Assembly (NCBI GenBank): GCA_000824825.2
Contig: LM655172.1
Coordinates: 1 to 64,000, forward strand
Origin: Mesorhizobium sp. ORS 3324
GTDB lineage: Bacteria > Pseudomonadota > Alphaproteobacteria > Rhizobiales > Rhizobiaceae
Direction of reading: 5' to 3'
Length of the DNA: 64,000 nucleotides
Within the stretch, counting starts at the first letter, position 1, and each line of letters begins with the position of its first letter. The notes below the pieces were generated by a model, which was given only the letters and a program-made list of their open reading frames with translations, was not told the DNA's origin and ran no database searches. Positions 18,190 through 27,667 of the stretch are shown here, in pieces. Made by a program: the position numbers and the translations under genes.

Positions 18190-19272
18190 TTATTGCTCGC
18201 TTTGGGAGTCCTTGCGTGCCGCGAAGGAGGTGAGCGCCGAGAGGAAATCGCCAAGGCCCGGGCGCTTCGCCGCGATGAACGGCAGGGGGCGCGCCGTCTC
18301 CATCGCCGCAATGCCGATGCGCGCCGTCATCATGCCGTTGACCACGCCTTCGCCGAGCTTTGCCGAGAGTTTCGCGGCAAGCCCATGGCCAACGATCTGC
18401 TGCACGAAACTGTCGCCGACGGCAATCGAGCCGGTCACCGCGAGGTGGGCAAGCACGCTCCTCGCCAGCCGGAAGAAGCCCAGCGTGCCGGGGCGTCCGC
18501 CATAGAGCTCCGACAGCCGCCGGATCAACCGCCCCGCTTCGAACACGACATAGGCGACGTCGACAAGCGCGCGCGGGCTGACCGCCGTCACCAGCGAGAC
18601 GCGCTTCGCGGCCTCCAGGATCATCGTCTTGGCGCGGGCATCGAGCGGCGACAGAATCTCGGTTTCGGCGAGCCGCACCAGATTGCCGCCGTCGATGATC
18701 TCGCCGCGCAATTCGGCGAGCGAGCGCCGGCCCGCCGCTGTCTCAGGTTTTGCCGCGACGAAGGCGGAAAGCTCGTCGACCAGGGCGCGCGCCGCCTTGG
18801 GATCATCGCGCGCCACCGCATCCAAGGCCCGCCGCTGCAGCTTTTCGACCTCGGCAAGACGGGCGATGGCCAGGAATTCGCGGATCAGTATGACAAGCAG
18901 CGACAAGAGCGCGATCGCCGCCACGCCGGCCGCCAGCCAGCCCAGCCATTCGGCGCGCGCGAAGAGGTCACGGATGAGTTGGTCAGTCCAGAGACCGACC
19001 GCCAGCGAGACAAGGACGCCGAGGGCGCCGAAGAACAGGCGCCCCAGCAACGAGCGTTTCCTGGGGGCGGTCGCCGGCGGCGGCACAGCCTGCTCGATGT
19101 CGGGTTCGTCAAAAACGTCGATTTCCGAAGGGATGACGACCGCCACATCGGACCTGGTGGCCTGCGGTTTGCGTTGGGGCCGTTCCTCGGCACGATGCTT
19201 CTGCTGCGCCTCGTGCCTTGGCGCAGGCTCAGGCTCGATGCGGAAGGCCGCCGGTTTGCGAGGCGGATTCAT
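18190..19272 (-). CDS. YcjF/TIGR01620 family inner-membrane protein
   Basis: This 360-residue protein has a long charged N-terminal cytosolic region (about 1-70), two membrane helices (about 72-92 and 108-130), and a C-terminal DUF697-like helical domain ending in VVNGMMTARIGIAAMETARPLPF. It overlaps the upstream ycjX-like gene by four bases (ATGA at 19269-19272), so translation is coupled. The YcjX-YcjF pair is widespread in proteobacteria and in several species belongs to envelope- or heat-stress regulons. The molecular role is unsettled. Confidence 0.85.
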   Translation of the reverse strand: MNPPRKPAAFRIEPEPAPRHEAQQKHRAEERPQRKPQATRSDVAVVIPSEIDVFDEPDIEQAVPPPATAPRKRSLLGRLFFGALGVLVSLAVGLWTDQLIRDLFARAEWLGWLAAGVAAIALLSLLVILIREFLAIARLAEVEKLQRRALDAVARDDPKAARALVDELSAFVAAKPETAAGRRSLAELRGEIIDGGNLVRLAETEILSPLDARAKTMILEAAKRVSLVTAVSPRALVDVAYVVFEAGRLIRRLSELYGGRPGTLGFFRLARSVLAHLAVTGSIAVGDSFVQQIVGHGLAAKLSAKLGEGVVNGMMTARIGIAAMETARPLPFIAAKRPGLGDFLSALTSFAARKDSQSEQ

Positions 19273-20741
19273 GCCAGACGATCTCCGATCAGGAACTGCA
19301 GCGCGCGGTCGAGGCGGATGTGCGGCAACGACAGCGTGACGCCTTCGGCCGTACGCTCGAGCTTCGGCGGGCGGAAGCGGACGAAACGGACAGCCGGTTC
19401 ATTGGTTTCCTGCCGAGATCCGGAAAGCTCGAACACTGTGTCGACTTTTTCCGGCAAGTCACCGGGGAATATGGCGGTTTCGGTTTTGCCGTCGAATGTC
19501 TCGCCGTTGATCTTTTCGCCTTTCAGCGGCGTGCCGATGATCACCGGCAATGTCTCGCGGCCTTGCTTGACCGTGCCCTCGCGGGTCGAGCGCACCGCCG
19601 CCATGGCGACTACATCGACATCGGCGCCGCTGAAATTCGCCCTCGCCACCGCCCGGTCCGCCAGCCGGCGCACGATCGCCTGCAGCCGGTCATGGCTTTC
19701 ATGGTGCAACTGGTCGGCCTTGGTCGCCGCCACCAGGATGCGGTCGATACGCCTCGAAAACAGGTCGGTGACGAAATTGCCACGGCCGGGCCGAAAACAG
19801 GACAGGATCTCGGTGACGGCCCGTTCGAGGTCGGCCATGGCGGCGGGGCCGGCATTGAGAGCCTGCATGGCGTCAATCAGCACGATCTGCCGGTCGAGGC
19901 GGGTGATGTGCTCGCGAAAGAACGGTTTCACGACATGCGTCTTGTAAGCCTCGTAGCGGCGCTCCATCATCGCCTGCAGCGATCCGGGGCGGGGGCGTCC
20001 CTCGGAAAGCCTCATCAGCGGCGCAAAGGTCAGCGCCGGCGAGCCTTCGAGATCGCCCGGCATCAGGAAGCGGCCGGGCGGCAGCGTCGACAGCGCGCGT
20101 TCGTCGAGCTTGCAGGCCTTGAGGTAGGCGGCGAAGCTTTCGGCGAGACGGCGCACCGTCATTTCGTCGGCGTCTGCATCCGGATCGATGGCTGAGGCCA
20201 GCTCCAGCCAAGCCTGCGAAAGGTCGGCGCGCACTGGCAGGACCGCCAGCTCCACCGCTTCCCGCGAAAAATCGGCGAAGGATTTGCCGAGCAGCGGCAG
20301 ATCGAGCAGCCATTCGCCGGGATAATCGACGATATCGACCGACAGCTTTCCAGCCGAGAACAGGCGGTTCCAGCCGGAGGCGGACTCATATTGGACGGTG
20401 AGCCTGAGCTCCGAAATGGCGCGTGTCGAATCCGGCCAGGCGCGGTGGTCGACCAGGGCCGCGACATGGTCCTCGTACTGGAAGCGCGGGACGGCATCGT
20501 CCGGCTGCTCCTCGAGAAAGGCGCGGGCGATGCGGCCCGATTTTTGCGCCTCGAACAGCGGCAGGCGCCCGCCATGGATCAGGTTGTGGACAAGAGCGGA
20601 AATGAACACCGTCTTGCCGGCACGGGAAAGGCCGGTGACGCCAAGGCGCAGCGATGGAGAGAAGAGGCCAGCGGCGCGGCCCGACAGCGTGTCGAGCGCA
20701 ATCCTGGCCTCGTCGGTAAAGGTGGTCAGCGATGAAGCCAA
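19269..20741 (-). CDS. YcjX family predicted GTPase (DUF463)
   Basis: This 490-residue P-loop protein has the DUF463 Walker A variant GLSRAGKTVF near residue 35, and the typical segments VDIVDYPGEWLLDLPLL (Walker B-like region) and ILVAATKADQLHHESH, which contains the guanine-recognition TKAD motif. It is the first gene of a two-gene unit with the YcjF-like membrane protein and overlaps its start by four bases. The function is probably envelope- or stress-related, but no reaction partner is known. Confidence 0.88.
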   Translation of the reverse strand: MASSLTTFTDEARIALDTLSGRAAGLFSPSLRLGVTGLSRAGKTVFISALVHNLIHGGRLPLFEAQKSGRIARAFLEEQPDDAVPRFQYEDHVAALVDHRAWPDSTRAISELRLTVQYESASGWNRLFSAGKLSVDIVDYPGEWLLDLPLLGKSFADFSREAVELAVLPVRADLSQAWLELASAIDPDADADEMTVRRLAESFAAYLKACKLDERALSTLPPGRFLMPGDLEGSPALTFAPLMRLSEGRPRPGSLQAMMERRYEAYKTHVVKPFFREHITRLDRQIVLIDAMQALNAGPAAMADLERAVTEILSCFRPGRGNFVTDLFSRRIDRILVAATKADQLHHESHDRLQAIVRRLADRAVARANFSGADVDVVAMAAVRSTREGTVKQGRETLPVIIGTPLKGEKINGETFDGKTETAIFPGDLPEKVDTVFELSGSRQETNEPAVRFVRFRPPKLERTAEGVTLSLPHIRLDRALQFLIGDRLA

Positions 20742-20803
20742 AAACAGATCCCTGGCGCCGGTCGGCCCCGATATAGGCGCTGGAGCGGCCGTTTGAAATG
20801 GTG

Positions 20804-21307
20804 TCAGAGATCGGCGGGGGTGAGAAAAGCTTCGAGATAGCCATTGCCCGGGCCTGCGTCACCGAGATTTCCGGGAAACCGCACCACGGCGAGGCCGGAG
20901 GTGGGAAAGCCGTGGTTGAGCATGCCGCGGGCCGCCTCGTCGCCGTCGCCTGACACCGCCATGGCGAGATCCTCCGTCATCGGATTGTGGCCGATCACCA
21001 GAAGCGAGCCGGTCCCGCCATTCCTGCGGATGATATCGAGATAGCCGGCGGCGTCCTCGCTGTAGAGAGCGTCGAAGAACAGCACCCGGCCGGTGTCGGT
21101 GCGGCCCGCCAGCCCTTCCAGCGTCTGCCGCGCCCGCTTGGCATTGGAGCAAAGCGTGACATCCGGCACATAGTTACGGGCCCGCATGGCGTCGCCCATC
21201 GCCTCGGCGTCGGCCACGCCCGATTCGTCGAGCGGACGATCGAAGTCGCGCACGCCCGGCAGCGCCCATCCGGCTTTTGCATGCCTCAACAGATAAAGTC
21301 TGCTCAA
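20804..21307 (-). CDS. SixA-like histidine phosphatase
   Basis: This 167-residue protein is a short member of the histidine phosphatase (phosphoglycerate mutase-like) superfamily. The catalytic LRHAKA motif (RHG-type) is at the N-terminus and the second histidine is in VIGHNPMTED. SixA in E. coli removes phosphate from an Hpt domain, so the Hpt protein at about 6 kb is a conceivable but unlinked substrate. It is divergent from dksA across a spacer of about 265 bases and separated by 62 bases from the YcjX gene. Confidence 0.82.
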   Translation of the reverse strand: MSRLYLLRHAKAGWALPGVRDFDRPLDESGVADAEAMGDAMRARNYVPDVTLCSNAKRARQTLEGLAGRTDTGRVLFFDALYSEDAAGYLDIIRRNGGTGSLLVIGHNPMTEDLAMAVSGDGDEAARGMLNHGFPTSGLAVVRFPGNLGDAGPGNGYLEAFLTPADL

Positions 21308-21572
21308 CCGATTCCCTCACTGCTAGCAAGCAACGAAAATCCGTCCAACACGTTATGGGATTAGCCACGAGAAGGGTCCCATGCACAATGGCTGGCATCG
21401 CTCAAGCGTAGCGAATCGTACAGGAATTCGGCTGTGCCCTTACTGCGAAAGGGCCTGTCTGTGCTGGCCTCCCCCGTACTAACAATTGCGTGAAACTGTC
21501 GCCGATTGCGCTTGTGCAGCCTTCGGTCCGCGAATATATAGGCGCCAAATTTGGGGTTGTTGGGTGAGTCGA

Positions 21573-21989
21573 ATGAACGATATCGTTACCGCCGATTACG
21601 TACCCTCCGAAGACGAGCCGTTCATGAACGAACGGCAGAAATCATACTTCCGCCAGAAGCTTATCACTTGGAAGAATGACATCCTTCGCGAAGCGCGTGA
21701 AACCCTCGAAATCCTTCAGCAAGAAAACGCCAACCACCCCGACCTAGCCGACAGAGCCTCTTCCGAAACCGACCGAGCCATCGAACTGCGCGCCCGCGAT
21801 CGCCAGCGCAAGCTCATCTCGAAAATCGACTCCGCACTGCAGCGCATCGACGAAGGCACCTACGGCTATTGCGAGGAAACCGGCGAGCCGATCGCGCTGA
21901 AGCGGCTGGACGCCCGCCCGATCGCGACGCTGTCGATCGAGGCGCAGGAGCGTCATGAGCGTCGCGAGAAGGTCTACCGCGACGACTGA
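21573..21989 (+). CDS. dksA: DksA-type RNA polymerase-binding regulator, cysteine-poor
   Basis: DksA binds the secondary channel of RNA polymerase and, with ppGpp, tunes transcription of ribosomal and amino-acid genes. The 138-residue protein keeps the coiled-coil tip Asp60-Arg61-Ala62 (E. coli Asp74/Ala76) and ends in the globular domain. The four canonical zinc-ligand positions are Cys100, Thr103, Ser121 and Ala124, so only one of four cysteines remains. Zinc-independent DksA forms are known from other bacteria. ATG at 21573 is used; GTG at 21564 is possible. A strong terminator follows 18 bases after the stop. Confidence 0.92.
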   Translation: MNDIVTADYVPSEDEPFMNERQKSYFRQKLITWKNDILREARETLEILQQENANHPDLADRASSETDRAIELRARDRQRKLISKIDSALQRIDEGTYGYCEETGEPIALKRLDARPIATLSIEAQERHERREKVYRDD

Positions 21990-22007
21990 CGCGGGTAGGG
22001 CAAGCAC

Positions 22008-22036
22008 AAAAATGGCCGGGTTTCCCGGCCATTTTT
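22008..22036. terminator. Bidirectional rho-independent terminator
   Basis: AAAAATGGCCGGG (22008-22020) pairs perfectly with CCCGGCCATTTTT (22024-22036) around a TTT loop. The A and T runs on the two arms make it functional in both directions. It separates dksA from the convergent SDR gene. Confidence 0.92.
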
Positions 22037-22085
22037 CTTTGGGCGGCTTTCGCAGGCTGCAGGAAGGCCCGCTGTCGGCTCGCGG

Positions 22086-22877
22086 CTACTCGCCCAGAGC
22101 ACCCATGGTCAGGTTGACGGTGGTTCCCGTCATTCCGGTGGCTCGGTCCGAAGCCATGAAGGCGGCCATGTTCGCCACCTCGTCGAGCGCCATGACGCGC
22201 CTGGGGTGCGTGGTGCCGGCAAGGTAACCCTGGAACTGGTCCCAGTTCATGCCTGAAGCCTCTGCCTTGAGCTCGAAGAGGTTCCGCATCGTGTTGGTCT
22301 CCGGAATGCCGTGCGGCCGCAGGCTCACAACGCGAATGCCTTGCGGCGCAAGCTCGTAGGACAGGTCCCGGGTAAGCGCTTCCTTGGCGGCCTGCGCCGG
22401 TCCGTATCCGCCGTTCAGTGGAGTCCCGATCCGCGCGGGCAGGGCGGTAACGGTCATGATCACCCCGGTCTTGTTGGGGACCATGTGCCTGGCGGCTGCG
22501 CGCGCGGTCAGGAAGTAGGACGTGGTGTAGGCCACTATCGGCAACGAAAATTGACCGATTTCCATTTTGGCCAGCGGCACGCCCAATATCGCCGCGTGCG
22601 CCACACCGATGGCATTGAACGAGATGTCGATCCAGCCTGCTTTCTCGACCACCGATTGGAGGTGCGTCTCCACGGCCTGTTCGTCGAGCGCGTCGACTGC
22701 CGCCGCTTCGGCGACACCGCCCGTCCAAACGATGTCTTTCACGACGGCGTCGACGGGTGCTCGATTGTGTCCGGTCAGAAAAACCTTGGCGCCCTCGCTT
22801 GCAAACGCGCGCGCGACAGCGCCGCCAATGGCGCCACCGGCACCATAGATCACGGCAATCTTGCCCTTTAGCAACAT
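22086..22877 (-). CDS. SDR family oxidoreductase with atypical active site
   Basis: This 263-residue short-chain dehydrogenase has a Rossmann glycine motif GAGGAIG (residues 12-18) and the active-site tyrosine Tyr158. The lysine expected at Tyr+4 is Gln162; a lysine stands at Tyr+7 (Lys165), the spacing seen in enoyl-ACP reductases. The serine position before the tyrosine is also changed (segment MTVTALPAR). The cofactor and substrate are unknown. It is divergent from an ECF sigma factor gene with a gap of about 165 bases and could be a target of that sigma factor. Confidence 0.85.
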   Translation of the reverse strand: MLLKGKIAVIYGAGGAIGGAVARAFASEGAKVFLTGHNRAPVDAVVKDIVWTGGVAEAAAVDALDEQAVETHLQSVVEKAGWIDISFNAIGVAHAAILGVPLAKMEIGQFSLPIVAYTTSYFLTARAAARHMVPNKTGVIMTVTALPARIGTPLNGGYGPAQAAKEALTRDLSYELAPQGIRVVSLRPHGIPETNTMRNLFELKAEASGMNWDQFQGYLAGTTHPRRVMALDEVANMAAFMASDRATGMTGTTVNLTMGALGE

Positions 22878-23041
22878 GTCCTGTTCCTTTCGGTTTTGGT
22901 TCCTGGCCGCTCGAACGCATCCGCGCGTTGGAGCCGTCCGCCGATAAAGACACCGCCGCGTCGCAAAACTGGGCGCCGCCCATTTCGAACCTCGGCCGGT
23001 GTCTAACGTGGATGAAGCAACGGGAGACGCGGGAGAGCGCG

Positions 23042-24052
23042 ATGACGAATGTGGCCGACCTCATCGACAAGGCTCGCGCAGGCGACGGCGAAGCGTTCCG
23101 GGACCTGATCGCGCCGCATAGGCGCGAACTCCAGCTGCATTGCTACCGCATGCTGGGGTCCTTCCAGGATGCCGAGGACGCTCTCCAGGACACACTGCTC
23201 TCGGCCTGGCAGGGTTTTCACGGCTTCGAAGGTCGCGCCTCGCTGCGCAGCTGGCTCTACCGGATTGCCACCAACCGTTGCCTCAACGCCCGCCGCGCCG
23301 CCAGCCGGCGGCCCGCCAAGGCGTGGGACATTCCCGGCGTCGAACCGCCCGAGCCGACCGGACTCGGCGAGGTCGTCTGGCTGGAACCGTTTCCGGACAG
23401 CCTGCTTGACGACGCCTTCGACGCGCCGCTCGGCCCCGATGCGCTTTACGAGCGGACACAGTCCATTTCACTGGCCTTCGTCACCGCCATGCAACTGCTG
23501 CCGCCTCGCCAGCTCGCAGTCCTCATCCTGCGCGATGTTCTCGGATTCGAGGCAAAAGAGGTTGCCGAGATGCTGGATTCGACAGTGGAATCGGCCAACA
23601 GCGCCCTCAAGCGTGCGCGCGCCGGTCTGCAGCGGCGGCCGCCATTCCCCGGCCGCGAGCCGCCGCCTGCCGCCCACTCAATGCAGGAAAAGGCGATTGT
23701 GGCGAAGTTCGTCGGCGCCTATGAAGCCGCCGATCTCGATACGCTGGTGACGCTGCTGACGGACGACGTCTTCATCTCGATGCCGCCGATGCCGCTCGAA
23801 TACCAGGGCCGGGACCTCGTGGTTCGTTTCTGCGCCGGCATTTTCGGCGCGGGGCGCAGGTTCGATCTCCTGGCAACCAGGGCCAATGGCCAGCCGGCCT
23901 TCGGCGCTTATCTGCGCGGACCCGGAGGCATCAGCCACGGAATCGGCCTCATTGTGCTGACCCTGTCCGGGGACCGGATCTGCGCGATGACCCGGTTCGA
24001 AAACACGGTGCTGCCGTGGTTCGACCTGCCAAGGACGCTGCCGGGTCGATAG
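23042..24052 (+). CDS. ECF sigma-70 factor with C-terminal SnoaL-like domain
   Basis: This 336-residue sigma factor has region 2 at about 10-75 (HRRELQLHCYRMLGSFQDAEDALQ split around the conserved DAED core), region 4 at about 135-185 (LPPRQLAVLILRDVLGFEAKEVAEML), then a SnoaL/NTF2-like domain at about 200-320. This resembles the TIGR02960 group, in which the fused C-terminal domain takes the place of a separate anti-sigma factor. No anti-sigma gene is adjacent. GGAGAG five to ten bases upstream selects ATG 23042. The SDR gene is divergent and a plausible target. Confidence 0.88.
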   Translation: MTNVADLIDKARAGDGEAFRDLIAPHRRELQLHCYRMLGSFQDAEDALQDTLLSAWQGFHGFEGRASLRSWLYRIATNRCLNARRAASRRPAKAWDIPGVEPPEPTGLGEVVWLEPFPDSLLDDAFDAPLGPDALYERTQSISLAFVTAMQLLPPRQLAVLILRDVLGFEAKEVAEMLDSTVESANSALKRARAGLQRRPPFPGREPPPAAHSMQEKAIVAKFVGAYEAADLDTLVTLLTDDVFISMPPMPLEYQGRDLVVRFCAGIFGAGRRFDLLATRANGQPAFGAYLRGPGGISHGIGLIVLTLSGDRICAMTRFENTVLPWFDLPRTLPGR

Positions 24053-24074
24053 GCCGCCGGCGTGCGCTGCCGCG

Positions 24075-24794
24075 TCAGCGTTTGTGGCTGGCGAGCTCGC
24101 CGAGAAGCTTGGTCATCTCGTCATCGAGCGAAGGCTTGGCCGCCGGCTTGCTGCTCGTCGGCTTGGGGTGCGACTCGTCCAGCGATGCCTCGAGTTCGTG
24201 CATCAGCGTATCGTCGATCGAATCGTTGGAGGGCGGCGGCGGGGCATGGCGGACGCTGCCGTTCGCCGTTCCGTAGGCCGGAAGCGGCATGACCTTTGCG
24301 ATAGTAGGCTGGCTCGGCGCCACCGGCTTGGGCGCGGCGGCCGTCGAGCGGGGACGCGCCGCTGGCTCGGTGACTGGAGCCGGCGCAGGAGCCGGCGGCT
24401 GCCTCGCCGGCGCCGGTGCGGGTTGAGGAGCGCGAGGGCGTGGCGCGGCAGGCTGCTGGTGGCCGCTGTCGCCGGTCAGCGCCGGGCGACGGGGCGCTGC
24501 CAGCCTGATATCGCGTTCGACCACGACATCCGTCGGTCCGCCGATCAGGATCAGATGTTCGATATCGTCGCGCCGCACGAGCACCAGCCGGCGGTGGCTG
24601 TCGACGGCGGTGGCATCCATCACGGCGAGTCGCGTCTTGCGGTTCCTGCCGCCGGCGACGAAGGTGCCGAAGGTCAGGTTGCGGACCACCTTGATCACGA
24701 GGAGGACGACGACCAGCAGGATGAGGGCTGCAAACGTCCACAGGATTGCAGCGACATAACCCGGACCCGCTGTGCGTTCCACCCACTCCATCAT
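24075..24794 (-). CDS. FliO-like small membrane protein
   Basis: This protein of about 239 residues has one N-terminal membrane helix (YVAAILWTFAALILLVVVLL). A compact FliO-like beta domain follows (TRLAVMDATAVDSHRRLVLVRRDD, then HLILIGGPTDVVVE), then a long proline/alanine-rich tail. FliO assists assembly of the flagellar export apparatus, but no other flagellar gene is nearby. The same domain occurs beside cckA in other rhizobia, so a different envelope role is possible. ATG at 24794 or 24791 is preferred to a GTG at 24833. Confidence 0.7.
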   Translation of the reverse strand: MMEWVERTAGPGYVAAILWTFAALILLVVVLLVIKVVRNLTFGTFVAGGRNRKTRLAVMDATAVDSHRRLVLVRRDDIEHLILIGGPTDVVVERDIRLAAPRRPALTGDSGHQQPAAPRPRAPQPAPAPARQPPAPAPAPVTEPAARPRSTAAAPKPVAPSQPTIAKVMPLPAYGTANGSVRHAPPPPSNDSIDDTLMHELEASLDESHPKPTSSKPAAKPSLDDEMTKLLGELASHKR

Positions 24795-25006
24795 CGGTGC
24801 ACCCAATCGCCTTTTGTGAGGTGGACGCGACACTAGACCGTTGCGACCAGCGACTGCAAGTTCGCTTCACGCATCGTGAACAGTTTGAAACATGATTCAT
24901 TGATTTTATCGGACATTTGCCGCCGGGGCCTTTTCCGCTACAGGAGAATGTGATTCAACCTGCCGTTCGCGGGTGTCGGGGCATCGGAATCACGAGCAGG
25001 GGGCAT

Positions 25007-27589
25007 ATGGCCAAGGAAGCGCGCGGCGATTTCTATCCGGTACCGATCGTCGACCAGAACACGCGTCCGGGCGCCGTCACCAGGCTCATCGTCTTCATCG
25101 TCGTTTTGACCGGCGCCGCGATCGTCTTCGGGCTCTTCCGCGAACGCCTCGGCGACCCCTTCCTGCTCGGCATGCTGGGCGTGCTCGCCATGATCGGCGT
25201 CGGCTTCCTGTTCGCGACGGCGATCGGCTTCGTGCAGATCGCTCCGCGCTCGACCGGCGACGAATTGTCGAAAGCCTTCGTCGATTCCATGTCGCAAGGT
25301 CTGCTGGTCACCGACACCAAGGGGCGCGTCATCTACGCCAACCGGGCCTACGCCGACATGACAGGCCCCGCATCGGCGACCGACCTCAAGACGGTCGAAG
25401 GGCTGCTTTCGGACGTTCCCGAGGCCTCGATGACCATCTACCGGCTGGCCTCGGGCCTGCGCGACGGTCAGGCCGGCGACGGCGAATTCCGGCTGGCGCA
25501 GTCGATCAAGCCGGGCGCCGAGCCCGGCGCGCGCTGGTACCGCGTCCGCGCCCGCGCCTTCAACGTGCCGGGCCAGCGGCTGCCGATGCTCGCCTGGCAG
25601 ATCGCCGACATCTCGCAGGAGCGGGCGGAGCAGGAGCGTTTCTTCCTCGATCTGCAAAAGGCAATAGACCACCTCGACCACGCGCCGGCCGGCTTCTTCT
25701 CGGCCGACCAGGAGGGCCGCGTCACCTACATCAACGCCACGCTCGCCGAATGGCTGGGCATCGACCTTGCCAGTTTCACGCCAGGCGCGGTCACGCTGCC
25801 CGAGATCGTCGCCGGCGACGGCATGGCGCTCGTGCGCTCGGTCAAGGCGGATCCAGGCACCACGCGCAACGCGGTGATCGACCTCGACCTCACCACGATG
25901 AGCGGCCAGGCGCTGCCCGTGCGCTTCATGCACCGCGTTTCGGCGAGCCGCGAGGGGGTGAACGGACCGACCCGCACCATCGTGCTCAACCGCACCCAGG
26001 GCGAAGACGCTTCCGCCGACCTGCGCGCCTCGGAGGTCCGCTTCACCCGCTTCTTCAACTCGACGCCGATGGCGATTGCCGGCGTCGATGCCAGCGGGCG
26101 CATCCTGCGCACCAACGCGCCGTTCCTGTCACTGTTTTCGTCCGTCGTCGACCGCGACGCGGTGGACCGGCGCGCGCGCTTCGAAACCGTGGTGCATGAG
26201 CGCGACCGGCCGGCCTTTGCCGCCGCCTTCGAGAAGGCGCGGCAGCGCCAGGCCAATATCGAGCCGATCGACTCGGTGCTGCCCGGCAATGAGGAGCGCC
26301 ACATCCGCTTCTACGTCAACGCCGTCGCCGACGGCGCCGGCGGCGAGGGGGCGGAGGAGTCAGCCATCGTCTACGCGGTCGAGACCACGGAGCAGAAGGC
26401 GCTCGAGGGCCAGATGGCGCAGAGCCAGAAGATGCAGGCGGTCGGCCAGCTTGCCGGCGGCATCGCGCACGACTTCAACAACGTGCTCACCGCCATCATC
26501 ATGGCGTCGGACCTTCTGCTCACCAACCACCGGCCGTCGGACCCGTCCTTCCCCGACATCATGAACATCAAGCAGAACGCCAACCGTGCGGCATCGCTGG
26601 TCAGGCAATTGCTCGCGTTCTCGCGCAAGCAGACGCTGCGGCCGGAAGTGCTCAACCTGACCGACGTGCTCGCCGACCTCAGAATGCTGCTCGCCCGCCT
26701 CGTCGGCAACGACATCCGGCTGAAGATCGACCATGGCCGCGATCTCTGGCCGGTCAAGGTCGACATCGGCCAGTTCGAGCAGGTGGTGGTCAATCTCGCC
26801 GTCAACGCGCGCGACGCGATGCCCGCCGGCGGCGATCTTATGGTGCGCACCCGTAACATCGCGACCGAGGAGTGCAAATCCTTTGCCTATCGCGAGCTTA
26901 CGCCGGCCGACTATGTGCTCGTCGAGGTCGAGGACACCGGCAGCGGCATCGCGCCCGACGTGCTGAAGAAGATCTTCGAACCTTTCTTCACCACCAAGGA
27001 AGTCGGCAAAGGAACGGGCCTTGGCCTCTCGATGGTCTACGGCATCATCAAGCAGACCGGCGGCTTCATCTATTGCGATTCCGAAGTCGGCAAGGGAACG
27101 GTGTTCCGCATCTTCCTGCCGCGCCACGTCGCGGAGGTGAAGAAGGCGAGCGAGCCCGTCGAGGTGGCGGCGGTTGCCGCAGCGCCGGCCAAGCCGGCCG
27201 ATACGGTGAAGGACCTTTCAGGTTCGGCGACGGTACTGCTGGTCGAGGACGAGGACGCCGTTCGCATGGGTGGCGTGCGGGCGCTGACCTCGCGCGGCTA
27301 CACCGTCCACGAGGCTTCCTCCGGCGTCGAGGCGCTGGAGGTCTTCGAGGCCCTCGGCGGCAAGGTCGACATCGTAGTATCCGATGTGGTGATGCCGGAA
27401 ATGGACGGCCCGACGCTGCTCGGCGAGCTGCGCAAACGGCAGCCGGACATCAAGTTCGTCTTCGTTTCCGGCTATGCCGAGGACGCTTTCGCCAAAAACC
27501 TGCCGGCCGACGCGCATTTCGGCTTCCTGCCCAAGCCGTTCTCGCTCAAGCAGCTGGCGACCATCGTCAAGGACGTGCTGGAATCCTAA
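25007..27589 (+). CDS. cckA: Cell-cycle hybrid histidine kinase CckA
   Basis: This 860-residue hybrid kinase has two membrane helices (about 27-44 and 52-76), PAS-type sensor segments, a HisKA domain with phospho-accepting His488 in [14 protein letters not shown], an HATPase domain ([14 protein letters not shown], then [11 protein letters not shown] and [14 protein letters not shown]), and a receiver domain with phospho-acceptor Asp793 in [12 protein letters not shown]. CckA phosphorylates ChpT, which passes phosphate to CtrA and CpdR, and so drives cell-cycle progression in alphaproteobacteria. The gene stands alone, divergent from the FliO-like gene, as is common. Confidence 0.95.
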   Translation: MAKEARGDFYPVPIVDQNTRPGAVTRLIVFIVVLTGAAIVFGLFRERLGDPFLLGMLGVLAMIGVGFLFATAIGFVQIAPRSTGDELSKAFVDSMSQGLLVTDTKGRVIYANRAYADMTGPASATDLKTVEGLLSDVPEASMTIYRLASGLRDGQAGDGEFRLAQSIKPGAEPGARWYRVRARAFNVPGQRLPMLAWQIADISQERAEQERFFLDLQKAIDHLDHAPAGFFSADQEGRVTYINATLAEWLGIDLASFTPGAVTLPEIVAGDGMALVRSVKADPGTTRNAVIDLDLTTMSGQALPVRFMHRVSASREGVNGPTRTIVLNRTQGEDASADLRASEVRFTRFFNSTPMAIAGVDASGRILRTNAPFLSLFSSVVDRDAVDRRARFETVVHERDRPAFAAAFEKARQRQANIEPIDSVLPGNEERHIRFYVNAVADGAGGEGAEESAIVYAVETTEQKALEGQMAQSQKMQAVGQLAGGIAHDFNNVLTAIIMASDLLLTNHRPSDPSFPDIMNIKQNANRAASLVRQLLAFSRKQTLRPEVLNLTDVLADLRMLLARLVGNDIRLKIDHGRDLWPVKVDIGQFEQVVVNLAVNARDAMPAGGDLMVRTRNIATEECKSFAYRELTPADYVLVEVEDTGSGIAPDVLKKIFEPFFTTKEVGKGTGLGLSMVYGIIKQTGGFIYCDSEVGKGTVFRIFLPRHVAEVKKASEPVEVAAVAAAPAKPADTVKDLSGSATVLLVEDEDAVRMGGVRALTSRGYTVHEASSGVEALEVFEALGGKVDIVVSDVVMPEMDGPTLLGELRKRQPDIKFVFVSGYAEDAFAKNLPADAHFGFLPKPFSLKQLATIVKDVLES

Positions 27590-27667
27590 AACAGCTCTCG
27601 CTTGCAGATTGCGGCGACCCTGCCATGATGGGGATCGGACGGGTTCCCATCATGGGGGTGATAGCGC

